From the NCBI GenBank assembly GCA_944392515.1, contig CALXWV010000005.1, positions 1-48,440 of the forward strand: a stretch of DNA of 48,440 nucleotides, in the 5' to 3' direction. Below, piece by piece: positions 18,985 through 27,241 of the stretch. The notes under the pieces were generated by a model. That model saw only the letters and a program-made list of their open reading frames with translations, was not told the origin of the DNA and searched no databases. Position numbers and translations under genes: made by a program. Position 1 is the stretch's first letter. Every line of letters begins with the position of its first letter. This DNA is from an uncultured Clostridia bacterium (lineage in GTDB: Bacteria > Bacillota > Clostridia > TANB77 > CAG-508).

Positions 18985-21900
18985 ATGATGAAACAAAAAA
19001 TAAAACAAAAATCAATAATAGTAAGTATATTAACTGTTATAATTTTACTCTTAAGTTTAAATATATCAAAAGGAGCAACTGGGTCTATTTATTTAAGTTT
19101 AAAAGGAAAATCAACAGAAAGAGCAACAGGAACATATGAATTTAATAATAAAGCTGTTTTTAAGATAGTAAAAAATAATGAAGATGGAACAGTAGAAAAT
19201 GATGATGGAACAGTTATATACTGTTTAAAAGGTGGACCTGGATTTGGCTCAGAATCATATGATAATACCGTTATAAATTATACTCAATATTTCGATATAA
19301 AAAATCCTGATTCAATAACTGGAAATTATAGAAATCAGTTACCAGCTGATTTGACGACATACAATGAACTTGTATGGGTTTTAGATCATATATACAATCC
19401 TAAAGCTGAAACTATGGATCAATATTTAGAAAGAGCTGGAATATGGAAAGGTAGTAAATTTAGAAATGGTACAATACCTTCAAATGAAGTAAAAGACATA
19501 GTAGAGGTAATAGAACAAGTAGCAATTTGGTATTTTACAAATCCAGATGGAGATTATCACAATAATTCAACAAATACACTTGAATTAGAAGTAAATGGAC
19601 AAAATTTAACAGATAAATATGGCTTAGATTTAGTTGATGGTGAAATAGATACAATATATAGTTATTTAGTTGAAGGTGCAATAAATGCAGTAACAAATGA
19701 TGGATTTACTTATGAGACAAATACAGCAAATCCTGTAACATTAAATTCAGAATCTGCTAAGGCACAAATTCAAGGAAATAATTATATAATCGGGCCATAT
19801 AGTATTGTTAAAAATAATGATACATCATATACATTATCAGCAACAGTAACTGATGGAACACAAAACTTAGAAAATGTAAAAATATTAAATCAAAATATGG
19901 GAGAGGTTACTTCAGGTAGCACTATTGGAGATAAAATAAACTCGACGGTAGGTAATAATTTTTATATATCAGTACCTATAAATACAGATTTAAAAAAAGT
20001 TAAATTAACAGTATCCGTAAGCACAAAGGTTACTGCACAATTAATGTGGACAGTTGGTGAAAATGATTTAGCCATAAATCAGCCAGTGTTAATGATAGAT
20101 ACAGTAAACAAAAATTATTCAAGTAGTTCTGAGGTAACATTACCAAAGCCTACGGGTTCTTATGATTTAGAATTATTAAAGCAAGATTCATCAAATAAAA
20201 ATGTTTTAGAGGGAGCAACATTTAATATAAGCATAAATGGTGGAGAAGAAGCTCAATATAGAACAAATTCAAGTGGAAAAATAACAATCGATGGAATAAA
20301 CATAACAAATATATCAAGTAATGATACAATTAAAATAACAGAAGTAACAGCTCCAAATGGATATGTACTTAATAGCACACCTATAACTTTAAATATAACC
20401 AAAACACTTCAAAATGGAAAATATGTTGCAAGCAGTGTAAGCTCGAATATAAATGATGGATTAGTAGAAAGCGGTAGTGTAAAAGTAGAAAATGGCACAA
20501 ATGGTGTAAACACAGTAAAACTTACAATAAATAATTCAAAAATAACCGGAGCATATAATTTAAGATTATTAAAACAAGATGCTGAAAGCCATAGTGCATT
20601 ATCTGGAGCTAAATTTAATATAAGTGTAAATGGTGGAAATCTACAAGAATATACAACAAATCAAAATGGCGAAGTTACAATAAGTAATATAAATATAACA
20701 GATATTACAAATAATGATACAATTAAAATAACAGAAGTAACAGCACCAAATGGTTATGTATTAAATAACACTCCAATAACATTAACTGTAACAAAAGCTG
20801 AAGAAAATGGCAAATATGTTGCAAAATCAGTTACATCAAATGTAAGTAATGGATTTGTAGAAGAAGGAAGCATTAATGTTACAAATGGTGAAGATAATGT
20901 AAATACAGTTAATATTACGTTAAACAATACAAAAATAACAGGGTCTTATAATTTAAAAGTAATTAAAAAAGATTCCAAAACACAAGAAAATTTAGCAAAT
21001 GCAGAATTTAATATAAATGTAAATGGAGCAGATAAAGGAACAGTAAATACAAATCAAAATGGTGAGATATCAATAGAAAATATACCAATTACTGATATAA
21101 ATTCAAAAGATACAATAACAGTTACAGAAACTAAAGCACCAGATGGATATATAGGATTTAATGGAAAAATTAATATAACAGTTACAAAACAAGAATTAAA
21201 TGGAGAATACACAATTATTGATGCAACTGCAAATAATGAAAGTGGAGCTGAATATCAAGATGTAACTATAGAAAATGAAAATGGAGTTCCAACTATTCAA
21301 GTAATAGTTGTAAACGAAAAAATTAATGGCTCATATAATTTAAAAATAGTAAAGCAAGATGAAGATGATTCTAATAAAAAATTAGAAGGAGCGGAGTTTG
21401 AGGTTGCAACTAATGTTAATGGAAATATAAGTACAAATAGTTATACAACGAATACAAGTGGTGAAATAAATATAACAAATGGAATAACTGATGAAAATCA
21501 AAATATAAAATTAACAATAAATGAAACAAAAGCTCCAACAGGTTATGATATTATTTTAACAGCTCCAATAATAATAAATGCAAATACAACTGTAAAAAAC
21601 GGTAAATATGTACTTTCAAATGTTACATTGCAATCACAAAATGCAAACTTAAGCTTTGATGAACAAACAAATACTATAACAATAACAGTTACAAATAAAA
21701 AGCAAATATTTGATTTAGCTTTAAGAAAATATATAACTCATATAAACGGTAATGAAGTACAAACCAGCCGTGAGCCACAAATAACAAATGAAGAAGCACA
21801 AAATGTAGAAAATGGACAAGGAACATTTGATGAGGGAACAACAGCTAAAAAAGAGCATACTAAAAATCCATTAACAGTAAAAACTGGAGATATAGTAAGA

Positions 21901-24225
21901 TATACAATAAGAATATATAATGAGGGTAAAATTGATGGATATGCAAAAGAAATTACAGACTATTTACCAGATGGATTAGAATTAGTACCTGCATCAGAAA
22001 GTAGCATAAATTCAAAATATGGTTGGACACAAGATGGTAATACAATAAAAACAACATATTTATCAGATAAAGTAATAAATGGAACAGCAGAAAACCAACA
22101 AGAACAATTAGATTATGAAGATGTACAAATAGAATGTAAAGTTGTTAAAAAGCCGGGACAAGAACAAATATCATTAAAAAATGTTGCAGAAATAACAGAT
22201 GCAGAAGATATATTAGGAGGAAAAGAAGATATAGATTCTACACCGGACAATTTAACAGAAGAAGAAAAAAATAACTATAACCCAGGAACATCAGAAGATG
22301 GAAAAGGTTATGAAGATGATGATGACTATGAAGAATTAATAATGGAACCAACATACTTCGATTTATCACTTAGAAAATTTATAACAGGAATAAATGACAG
22401 AGAAGTAACAAATAGGATTCCAGATGTAGACACAAGTCCATTGCTAAATGGAAAAACAACAGCAAATTACAATCATACTAAAGAACCTGTAGAGGTAAAA
22501 AAAGGTGATGAAGTAATTTATACTATAAGAGTATATAATGAAGGAGAAGTAGATGGATATGTAGAAAAAATAGTAGACCATTTACCACCTGAATTAGAAT
22601 TTATGCCAAATGATGAATTAAATAAAGAGTATGGTTGGACACAAACAGATGAAAGAACATTAGAAACAGATTATTTAAGAAATACTTTACTAAAAGCATT
22701 TGATGGAGGAAAAGATTTAAATTATGCAGATATCAAAATAAAATGTAAAGTAAAAGAAACTGCTGAATATCTAAAAGAAATAACTAATATTGCTGAAATA
22801 ACAGAGTACAGAAATAATTTGGATTTAAAAGATAGAGATAATGAAAATAAAGTAGTTTTACCATCAGATGAAGATTTACCAAATTATAAAGATGAAGAAA
22901 TTAAGTCAGGTGTAGAATATATACCAGGACAAGAAGATGACGACGATTTTGAAAAAGTAATATTAAAACAATTTGACTTAGCTTTAAGAAAGTTTATAAC
23001 AGGAGTAAATGAAGAAGAGGTAACAAACAGAATACCTGAAGTTGATACAAGTAAATATGGTAAGGAAGATGAAAATGGAAAGAAGATAACATCATTTACC
23101 TACAATCATACAAAAGAACCAGTAAAAGTTGCTACAAATGATATAGTAACATATACAATAAGAATATATAATGAAGGACAAATATCAGGTTATGCAAATG
23201 AAATAAAAGATGATATACCAGAAGGATTGGTATTCTTACCAGGAAATGAAATAAACAAAGAATATAGATGGCAAATGTATGATAAAGATGGAAATGTTAC
23301 AGATAATGTAAATGAAGCGGTATATATAAGAACGGATTATCTATCAAAAGAAAATGAAAAAAATCCTGGAGAAAACTTGATACAAGCATATGATAGTGAT
23401 ACAATGGAAACCCCAGATTATAAAGATGTAAAAGTAGCATTCAAAGTAACAGAGCCAAATACATCAGATAGAATCATAATAAATAGTGCAGAAATAAGTG
23501 ATGATAGTGATGAAAATGGTGATGAAGTAGAAGATATAGACTCAACTCCAGATGAATGGATAGATGGGGAAGATGATCAAGATATAGAAAAAATATATGT
23601 TCAGTATTTTGATTTAGCATTAAGAAAATGGGTAAGTCATGTTATACTAATTGAGGATGGCTTAGAAAAAATAAAAGATACAGGACATTACGCTGAACAA
23701 GATCCAGAACCAGTAGTAAGAGTCGATTTAAACCAAAAAAGAATAGATAATACAATTATTAAATTTAAATACCAAATTAGAATAACTAATGAAGGCGAAA
23801 TTGCAGGATACGCTACAGAAATTTCAGACTATATTCCAGAAGGATTGGAATTTAACCAGGCAGATAACCCATTATGGAAAGAAGTAGACGGTAAAATAGT
23901 AACAGACCAATTAAAAAATACATTATTAAAACCAGGAGAATCTGCAACAGTTGAAGTAATACTAACATGGATAAATGATGAAGATAATATGGGTGTAATG
24001 GTAAATATAGCAGAAATAAGTGAAGATAAAGACGAAGATGGTGATGAAGTAGAAGATATTGATTCAACTCCAAATAACAAAGAAGAGGGAGAAGATGATA
24101 TAGATGATGCACCAGTAGCTCTTACAATGGTAACTGGTAGAGCTCCATTATATATTGGAATAACAGCAGGAACTTTGGCAATAATAGCAGGAGGAGTATT
24201 CTTAATTAAGAAATATGTAATTTAG
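18985..24225 (+). CDS. giant surface adhesin with thioester domain, four CnaB-like domains and DUF11-like repeats
   Basis: A 1746-residue paralogue of the preceding adhesin. A frame start at 18898 exists but has no ribosome-binding site. The ATG at 18985 follows AAGGGG and begins the signal peptide. The thioester domain keeps Cys80 (VIYCLKGGPGFG) and Gln178 (EQVAIWYFTN). Four CnaB/SpaA-like units follow at about 392, 523, 654 and 783, almost exactly 130 residues apart. Each has an N-terminal Lys in a LLKQD-type strand and a Glu in TEVTAPNGY, consistent with intramolecular isopeptide bonds. From 908 on, four DUF11-like FDLxLRK repeats and the C-terminal helix are nearly the same as in the first adhesin. 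The two genes arose by duplication, and one gained or lost the CnaB block. No LPXTG. Confidence 0.87.
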   Translation: MMKQKIKQKSIIVSILTVIILLLSLNISKGATGSIYLSLKGKSTERATGTYEFNNKAVFKIVKNNEDGTVENDDGTVIYCLKGGPGFGSESYDNTVINYTQYFDIKNPDSITGNYRNQLPADLTTYNELVWVLDHIYNPKAETMDQYLERAGIWKGSKFRNGTIPSNEVKDIVEVIEQVAIWYFTNPDGDYHNNSTNTLELEVNGQNLTDKYGLDLVDGEIDTIYSYLVEGAINAVTNDGFTYETNTANPVTLNSESAKAQIQGNNYIIGPYSIVKNNDTSYTLSATVTDGTQNLENVKILNQNMGEVTSGSTIGDKINSTVGNNFYISVPINTDLKKVKLTVSVSTKVTAQLMWTVGENDLAINQPVLMIDTVNKNYSSSSEVTLPKPTGSYDLELLKQDSSNKNVLEGATFNISINGGEEAQYRTNSSGKITIDGINITNISSNDTIKITEVTAPNGYVLNSTPITLNITKTLQNGKYVASSVSSNINDGLVESGSVKVENGTNGVNTVKLTINNSKITGAYNLRLLKQDAESHSALSGAKFNISVNGGNLQEYTTNQNGEVTISNINITDITNNDTIKITEVTAPNGYVLNNTPITLTVTKAEENGKYVAKSVTSNVSNGFVEEGSINVTNGEDNVNTVNITLNNTKITGSYNLKVIKKDSKTQENLANAEFNINVNGADKGTVNTNQNGEISIENIPITDINSKDTITVTETKAPDGYIGFNGKINITVTKQELNGEYTIIDATANNESGAEYQDVTIENENGVPTIQVIVVNEKINGSYNLKIVKQDEDDSNKKLEGAEFEVATNVNGNISTNSYTTNTSGEINITNGITDENQNIKLTINETKAPTGYDIILTAPIIINANTTVKNGKYVLSNVTLQSQNANLSFDEQTNTITITVTNKKQIFDLALRKYITHINGNEVQTSREPQITNEEAQNVENGQGTFDEGTTAKKEHTKNPLTVKTGDIVRYTIRIYNEGKIDGYAKEITDYLPDGLELVPASESSINSKYGWTQDGNTIKTTYLSDKVINGTAENQQEQLDYEDVQIECKVVKKPGQEQISLKNVAEITDAEDILGGKEDIDSTPDNLTEEEKNNYNPGTSEDGKGYEDDDDYEELIMEPTYFDLSLRKFITGINDREVTNRIPDVDTSPLLNGKTTANYNHTKEPVEVKKGDEVIYTIRVYNEGEVDGYVEKIVDHLPPELEFMPNDELNKEYGWTQTDERTLETDYLRNTLLKAFDGGKDLNYADIKIKCKVKETAEYLKEITNIAEITEYRNNLDLKDRDNENKVVLPSDEDLPNYKDEEIKSGVEYIPGQEDDDDFEKVILKQFDLALRKFITGVNEEEVTNRIPEVDTSKYGKEDENGKKITSFTYNHTKEPVKVATNDIVTYTIRIYNEGQISGYANEIKDDIPEGLVFLPGNEINKEYRWQMYDKDGNVTDNVNEAVYIRTDYLSKENEKNPGENLIQAYDSDTMETPDYKDVKVAFKVTEPNTSDRIIINSAEISDDSDENGDEVEDIDSTPDEWIDGEDDQDIEKIYVQYFDLALRKWVSHVILIEDGLEKIKDTGHYAEQDPEPVVRVDLNQKRIDNTIIKFKYQIRITNEGEIAGYATEISDYIPEGLEFNQADNPLWKEVDGKIVTDQLKNTLLKPGESATVEVILTWINDEDNMGVMVNIAEISEDKDEDGDEVEDIDSTPNNKEEGEDDIDDAPVALTMVTGRAPLYIGITAGTLAIIAGGVFLIKKYVI

Positions 24226-24241
24226 AAAGGAAACATAGGTT

Positions 24242-25222
24242 ATGAATCAAATATTATCTATGCAAACACAAGGGCAAATGCCAAATAGCAAAAATCAAAA
24301 ACAAAAAAAGCCTAAAAAGGAAAAGCAGATAAATTATGGAAGACCTAGTAATAAAGCAAATATAGTTTCAATAGTAAGAGTATTTTGTATACTCATTATA
24401 ATATTTGGATTAGTACTAGTAGGAGATGCAACATATGGAATAGTAAGTTCAAAGCCGACTCAAAAAGATACTATCAAAGTTACAGCAAATCCAATTGGCT
24501 CACAAGTTACAATTTTAGCAATAGGCAATATGCCATTAAAAAGCCTAACATATAGATGGGGTCAAGGAGAAGAAACAACAGTTCAAGGAAATGGTACAGT
24601 AGAACTTGAAGCAACTGTTCAAATACCAACAGGCAATAATATATTAAATATGGCAGTAATAGATTATTATGGAAATAAATCTGAATTCCAAAAGCAATAT
24701 ATAAATCAGCAAAATGATGCTTCAAAACCAAAAATAGATATAAGTGTATCTGGAAATATGTTAAATATAATTGCAACTGATGATACTGAAATGTCATATA
24801 TAACATATAGCTGGAATAATGAAACACCAACTAGAGTAGATATACAAGCTGATTCAGATAATAAAGCAGAATTAAAAACTAGTATTGAAGTATTAAAAGG
24901 AGAAAATACTTTATCAATAGTAGCTGTAGATGCAGATGGAAATACTACTTCAAGGACAGAAAAAATTAAAGGAGCTAATAAACCAACATTTACAGTATCA
25001 GCTAATGGAACTAACTTAGTAATAAATGCAAAAGATGATGAAGGAATTAGTAAGATAGAAATAACAGTAGATGGTGTAACAACAGATACAGGAGATGCAC
25101 CTTTAAATGTAAAAGAAGTAGAGGCAACTCAAGCAATTACTCCAGGAGAACATACTGTAACAGTAGTAGTAACTAATATAAATGGATTAAAAGAAGAACA
25201 ATCATTTACAGCAACCTTATAA
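24242..25222 (+). CDS. single-pass membrane protein with Ig-like repeats
   Basis: A 326-residue protein. Residues 1-40 are Gln/Lys-rich and cytoplasmic, about 41-62 form a transmembrane helix, and the rest consists of three similar beta-sandwich-like units of about 85 residues. The units end in phrases such as GNNILNMAVIDYYGNKS, GENTLSIVAVDADGNTTS and GEHTVTVVVTNINGLKEE. That spacing of hydrophobic strands and the D-x-x-G-N turn is typical of bacterial Ig-like domains. It follows the second adhesin by 16 bases with its own AAAGGA site, so it is co-transcribed and may assist display or anchoring of the adhesins. The exact family is not recognised. Confidence 0.75.
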   Translation: MNQILSMQTQGQMPNSKNQKQKKPKKEKQINYGRPSNKANIVSIVRVFCILIIIFGLVLVGDATYGIVSSKPTQKDTIKVTANPIGSQVTILAIGNMPLKSLTYRWGQGEETTVQGNGTVELEATVQIPTGNNILNMAVIDYYGNKSEFQKQYINQQNDASKPKIDISVSGNMLNIIATDDTEMSYITYSWNNETPTRVDIQADSDNKAELKTSIEVLKGENTLSIVAVDADGNTTSRTEKIKGANKPTFTVSANGTNLVINAKDDEGISKIEITVDGVTTDTGDAPLNVKEVEATQAITPGEHTVTVVVTNINGLKEEQSFTATL

Positions 25223-25241
25223 AATCTGAAAGGAAGAAACT

Positions 25242-26210
25242 ATGAAAAAGGTATATTTATTAGATAATGATAAAGATGAAATATTTTTTAAAAGCTTAAA
25301 AAAAGCTATGAGAAAAGAACAAAATGTTGAAATAGTTAATGTTAATTTAAATGACTTAAAAGAAAAATTTAAGACTATTCCAGATATTTGTATAATAAAT
25401 GAAGAAGGTATTGATATAGAAATTAAAGAAGTATTTCAAAAAATAAAAGAAGCACAGCAAAATACAAATATACCATTAATAGTTTTGAGTCAATCTGATG
25501 ATGAAGAACATATAATAGAAATATTAAAAAATGATGTTGAAATATGTTTAAAGTATCCACTTAGTTGCGAAATATTATATTATACAATCATGAATTTAAT
25601 AAAACTTTTAAATAGAAATAGAACAGTAAGCCCATTAACAGGGCTTCCTGGAAATGCTCAAATCCAATCTGAAATGCAAGAAAGATTAGACAGAGGTGAA
25701 AAATATGCTATGATGTATTTAGATTTAGATAATTTTAAAGCATATAATGATACTTATGGATTTTCAAATGGAGATGAGATAATAAAATTAACAGCAAATA
25801 TTATTACTAAAAATGTGTTAGAAGATAATAAGAAAAACTTTGTAGGACATATTGGTGGAGATGATTTTGTAGCATTAGTTGAAGATAGTGATTATGAAAA
25901 AATATGTCAAAATATAATCGCAGAATTTGATAGAAGCATTGTTAAATATTTTACAAAAGAGGATATTGAAAGAGGATACTTAGAAGTTGAAAATAGAAAA
26001 GGAATAATTGAGCCTTTTCCACTAACAACAATAAGTATTGGAGTAGTTGAAGTAACAAAGGAAAGATTTAAAAATACATTAGAAATTGGAGAAGCAGGAG
26101 CTGCAGTAAAGCATTTAGCAAAAACAATTTGGGGAAGTACATATGTAATAGATAGAAGGAAAAATAGAGAAGAAATATTTGACAAAGCTGCTAAAAAGAA
26201 AATTCAATAA
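25242..26210 (+). CDS. GGDEF-type protein with a pseudo-receiver domain
   Basis: A 322-residue cytoplasmic protein. Residues 1-120 have a response-regulator-like alternation (MKKVYLLDNDKDE start, LIVLSQS strand, LKYP after it), but the phosphoacceptor Asp position reads IINEE, so phosphorylation is unlikely. Residues about 130-310 form a GGDEF-like domain: PLTGLPGN at its start, DLDNFKAYND, and the signature at 205-209 read as GGDDF preceded by HI. The fourth-position Glu is Asp and the usual Arg before GG is His, so diguanylate cyclase activity is uncertain. Placed 19 bases after the Ig-like gene, it may tie adhesin expression or display to cyclic-di-GMP; that is inference. No c-di-GMP riboswitch was seen upstream of the adhesins. 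Confidence 0.8.
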   Translation: MKKVYLLDNDKDEIFFKSLKKAMRKEQNVEIVNVNLNDLKEKFKTIPDICIINEEGIDIEIKEVFQKIKEAQQNTNIPLIVLSQSDDEEHIIEILKNDVEICLKYPLSCEILYYTIMNLIKLLNRNRTVSPLTGLPGNAQIQSEMQERLDRGEKYAMMYLDLDNFKAYNDTYGFSNGDEIIKLTANIITKNVLEDNKKNFVGHIGGDDFVALVEDSDYEKICQNIIAEFDRSIVKYFTKEDIERGYLEVENRKGIIEPFPLTTISIGVVEVTKERFKNTLEIGEAGAAVKHLAKTIWGSTYVIDRRKNREEIFDKAAKKKIQ

Positions 26211-26287
26211 TACAATAAAAGGCACAATAAAATTTATAAATTTACGAATAATAGCAAAACTAATTTTAAAAATATAAACAAAAATTA

Positions 26288-26305
26288 TGTGGATAATGTG
26301 GAAAA
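26288..26305 (-). promoter_or_regulatory. two tandem DnaA boxes upstream of mraZ
   Basis: TGTGGATAA (26288-26296) and TGTGGAAAA (26297-26305) abut head to tail. On the minus strand they read TTATCCACA, the exact DnaA-box consensus, and TTTTCCACA with one mismatch. They lie 45-62 bases upstream of the mraZ -35 element. The rest of 26211-26349 is AT-rich with no gene. Confidence 0.6.
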
Positions 26306-26349
26306 TGCAAAAACTTTTTTGAAAAAGTAAAAAAAATTCAAAAAAGCTA

Positions 26350-26378
26350 TTGCATTTTCTTTTTTGTTGTATTACAAT
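26350..26378 (+). promoter_or_regulatory. mraZ (dcw cluster) promoter
   Basis: TTGCAT (26350-26355), a 17-base spacer and TACAAT (26373-26378). The start of transcription would fall at about 26385, at the first MraZ box. Confidence 0.65.
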
Positions 26379-26385
26379 TTAATTG

Positions 26386-26420
26386 AAGTGGAGAAAAGTG
26401 GTGTAAAGTGCCACAAAGTG
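26386..26420 (+). promoter_or_regulatory. MraZ operator: four AAGTG boxes at 10-bp spacing
   Basis: AAGTG occurs at 26386-26390, 26396-26400, 26406-26410 and 26416-26420, the last three as AAAGTG. MraZ proteins of the Mollicutes bind tandem AAAGTG(T/G) boxes with three-base spacers, and those of other bacteria bind similarly spaced GTGG-type repeats. The match and the position between promoter and mraZ indicate autoregulation of the dcw cluster. Confidence 0.8.
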
Positions 26421-26439
26421 AAAAGGATGTGAAGATAAG

Positions 26440-26880
26440 TTGTTAATAGGGGAATATGAACATTCTCTAGATGTTAAAGGCAGATTAATTATGCCAGCAA
26501 AAATAAGAGAAGACATAGGAGAAAAGTTTATAATAACCAAGGGCCTAGATGGATGTTTATTTGGGTTTTCAAAAAATGAATGGAACAACTTTGAAGAAAA
26601 ATTAAAAACACTTCCACTTACAAATAAAAATGCAAGAGACTTTGTAAGATTCTTCTTATCTGGAGCTATTGAATGTGAGATAGATAAACAAGGAAGATTC
26701 TTAATAGCAAGCAATTTGAGAGAATATGCTTCTTTAGAAAAAGAAGCGGTTATTACAGGAGTCGGAACCAGAATAGAAATTTGGAACAAGGATAAATGGA
26801 AAGCTTACAATAGTGAAGAAAACTTATCAGCTGACCAGATTGCTGAAAATATGGCAAACCTTGGAATGCTTGGTATATAA
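26440..26880 (+). CDS. mraZ: MraZ transcriptional regulator
   Basis: A 146-residue protein, usual length for MraZ, with two AbrB-like swapped-hairpin repeats: [20 protein letters not shown] at the start and [22 protein letters not shown] near residue 75. These carry the DxKGR and DxQGR signatures. MraZ assembles into a ring that binds tandem boxes in front of its own gene and represses the division/cell-wall cluster. The start is TTG at 26440 (giving MLIGEYEHS); AAGGA lies 12 bases upstream. The next gene, rsmH, begins only after a 361-base leader, unlike the tight spacing usual in this cluster. Confidence 0.96.
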   Translation: MLIGEYEHSLDVKGRLIMPAKIREDIGEKFIITKGLDGCLFGFSKNEWNNFEEKLKTLPLTNKNARDFVRFFLSGAIECEIDKQGRFLIASNLREYASLEKEAVITGVGTRIEIWNKDKWKAYNSEENLSADQIAENMANLGMLGI

Positions 26881-27241
26881 TCCTACTAAGGTTTATATAG
26901 ATTTTTACCAAAGATTATTACATTACATAAGATAAAAATAAATATACAAAAGAAAAAGCAAGAAAAAACAAAAGATAAAATCCTAAATAGGATATTTACT
27001 AAAGATAAGATTAACATAAGAATAAACTATTAAAAGCTTATACAAAAGAAAACCAACTAATGAAAATCAATCTCCTTTCCTTTCTAAAATAAAGGAAGCG
27101 CTAACAAAAGATAACCAAAACAAAAGAAAAATAACTAAATTAAACGAAAGATAACTAATTTAAGTACAAGCTAAACAGTTGGCATTGATTTGCCAACTGC
27201 TTGTACTAGTTAAAAAGTTTTATTTTTTAAGGAGTAGTTAA
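26881..27241 (+). promoter_or_regulatory. 361-base untranslated region between mraZ and rsmH
   Basis: No credible ORF is present. The stretch is rich in A with repeated CAAAAGAAAA and AAAGATAA phrases and little G. It holds small hairpins ATCCTA/TAGGAT (about 26988-27001) and TTCCTTT/AAAGGAA (27077-27097), and a strong hairpin at 27163-27207. I found no separate promoter with good spacing. It appears to be a long leader for rsmH within the mraZ transcript. Confidence 0.5.
27163..27207 (+). promoter_or_regulatory. strong two-part hairpin before rsmH
   Basis: AGTACAAGC (27163-27171) pairs with GCTTGTACT (27199-27207), and AGTTGGCA (27177-27184) pairs with TGCCAACT (27191-27198). There is a TAAAC bulge on the 5' side and a TTGATT loop. 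All 17 pairs are Watson-Crick. A T-rich stretch starts only 11 bases later, so it is not a standard terminator. The AAGGAG of rsmH follows at 27229. Confidence 0.65.

Noticed and set aside
26288..26305. Replication origin
   Set aside because: Only two DnaA boxes, no AT-rich unwinding cluster of repeats, and no dnaA/dnaN neighbours.
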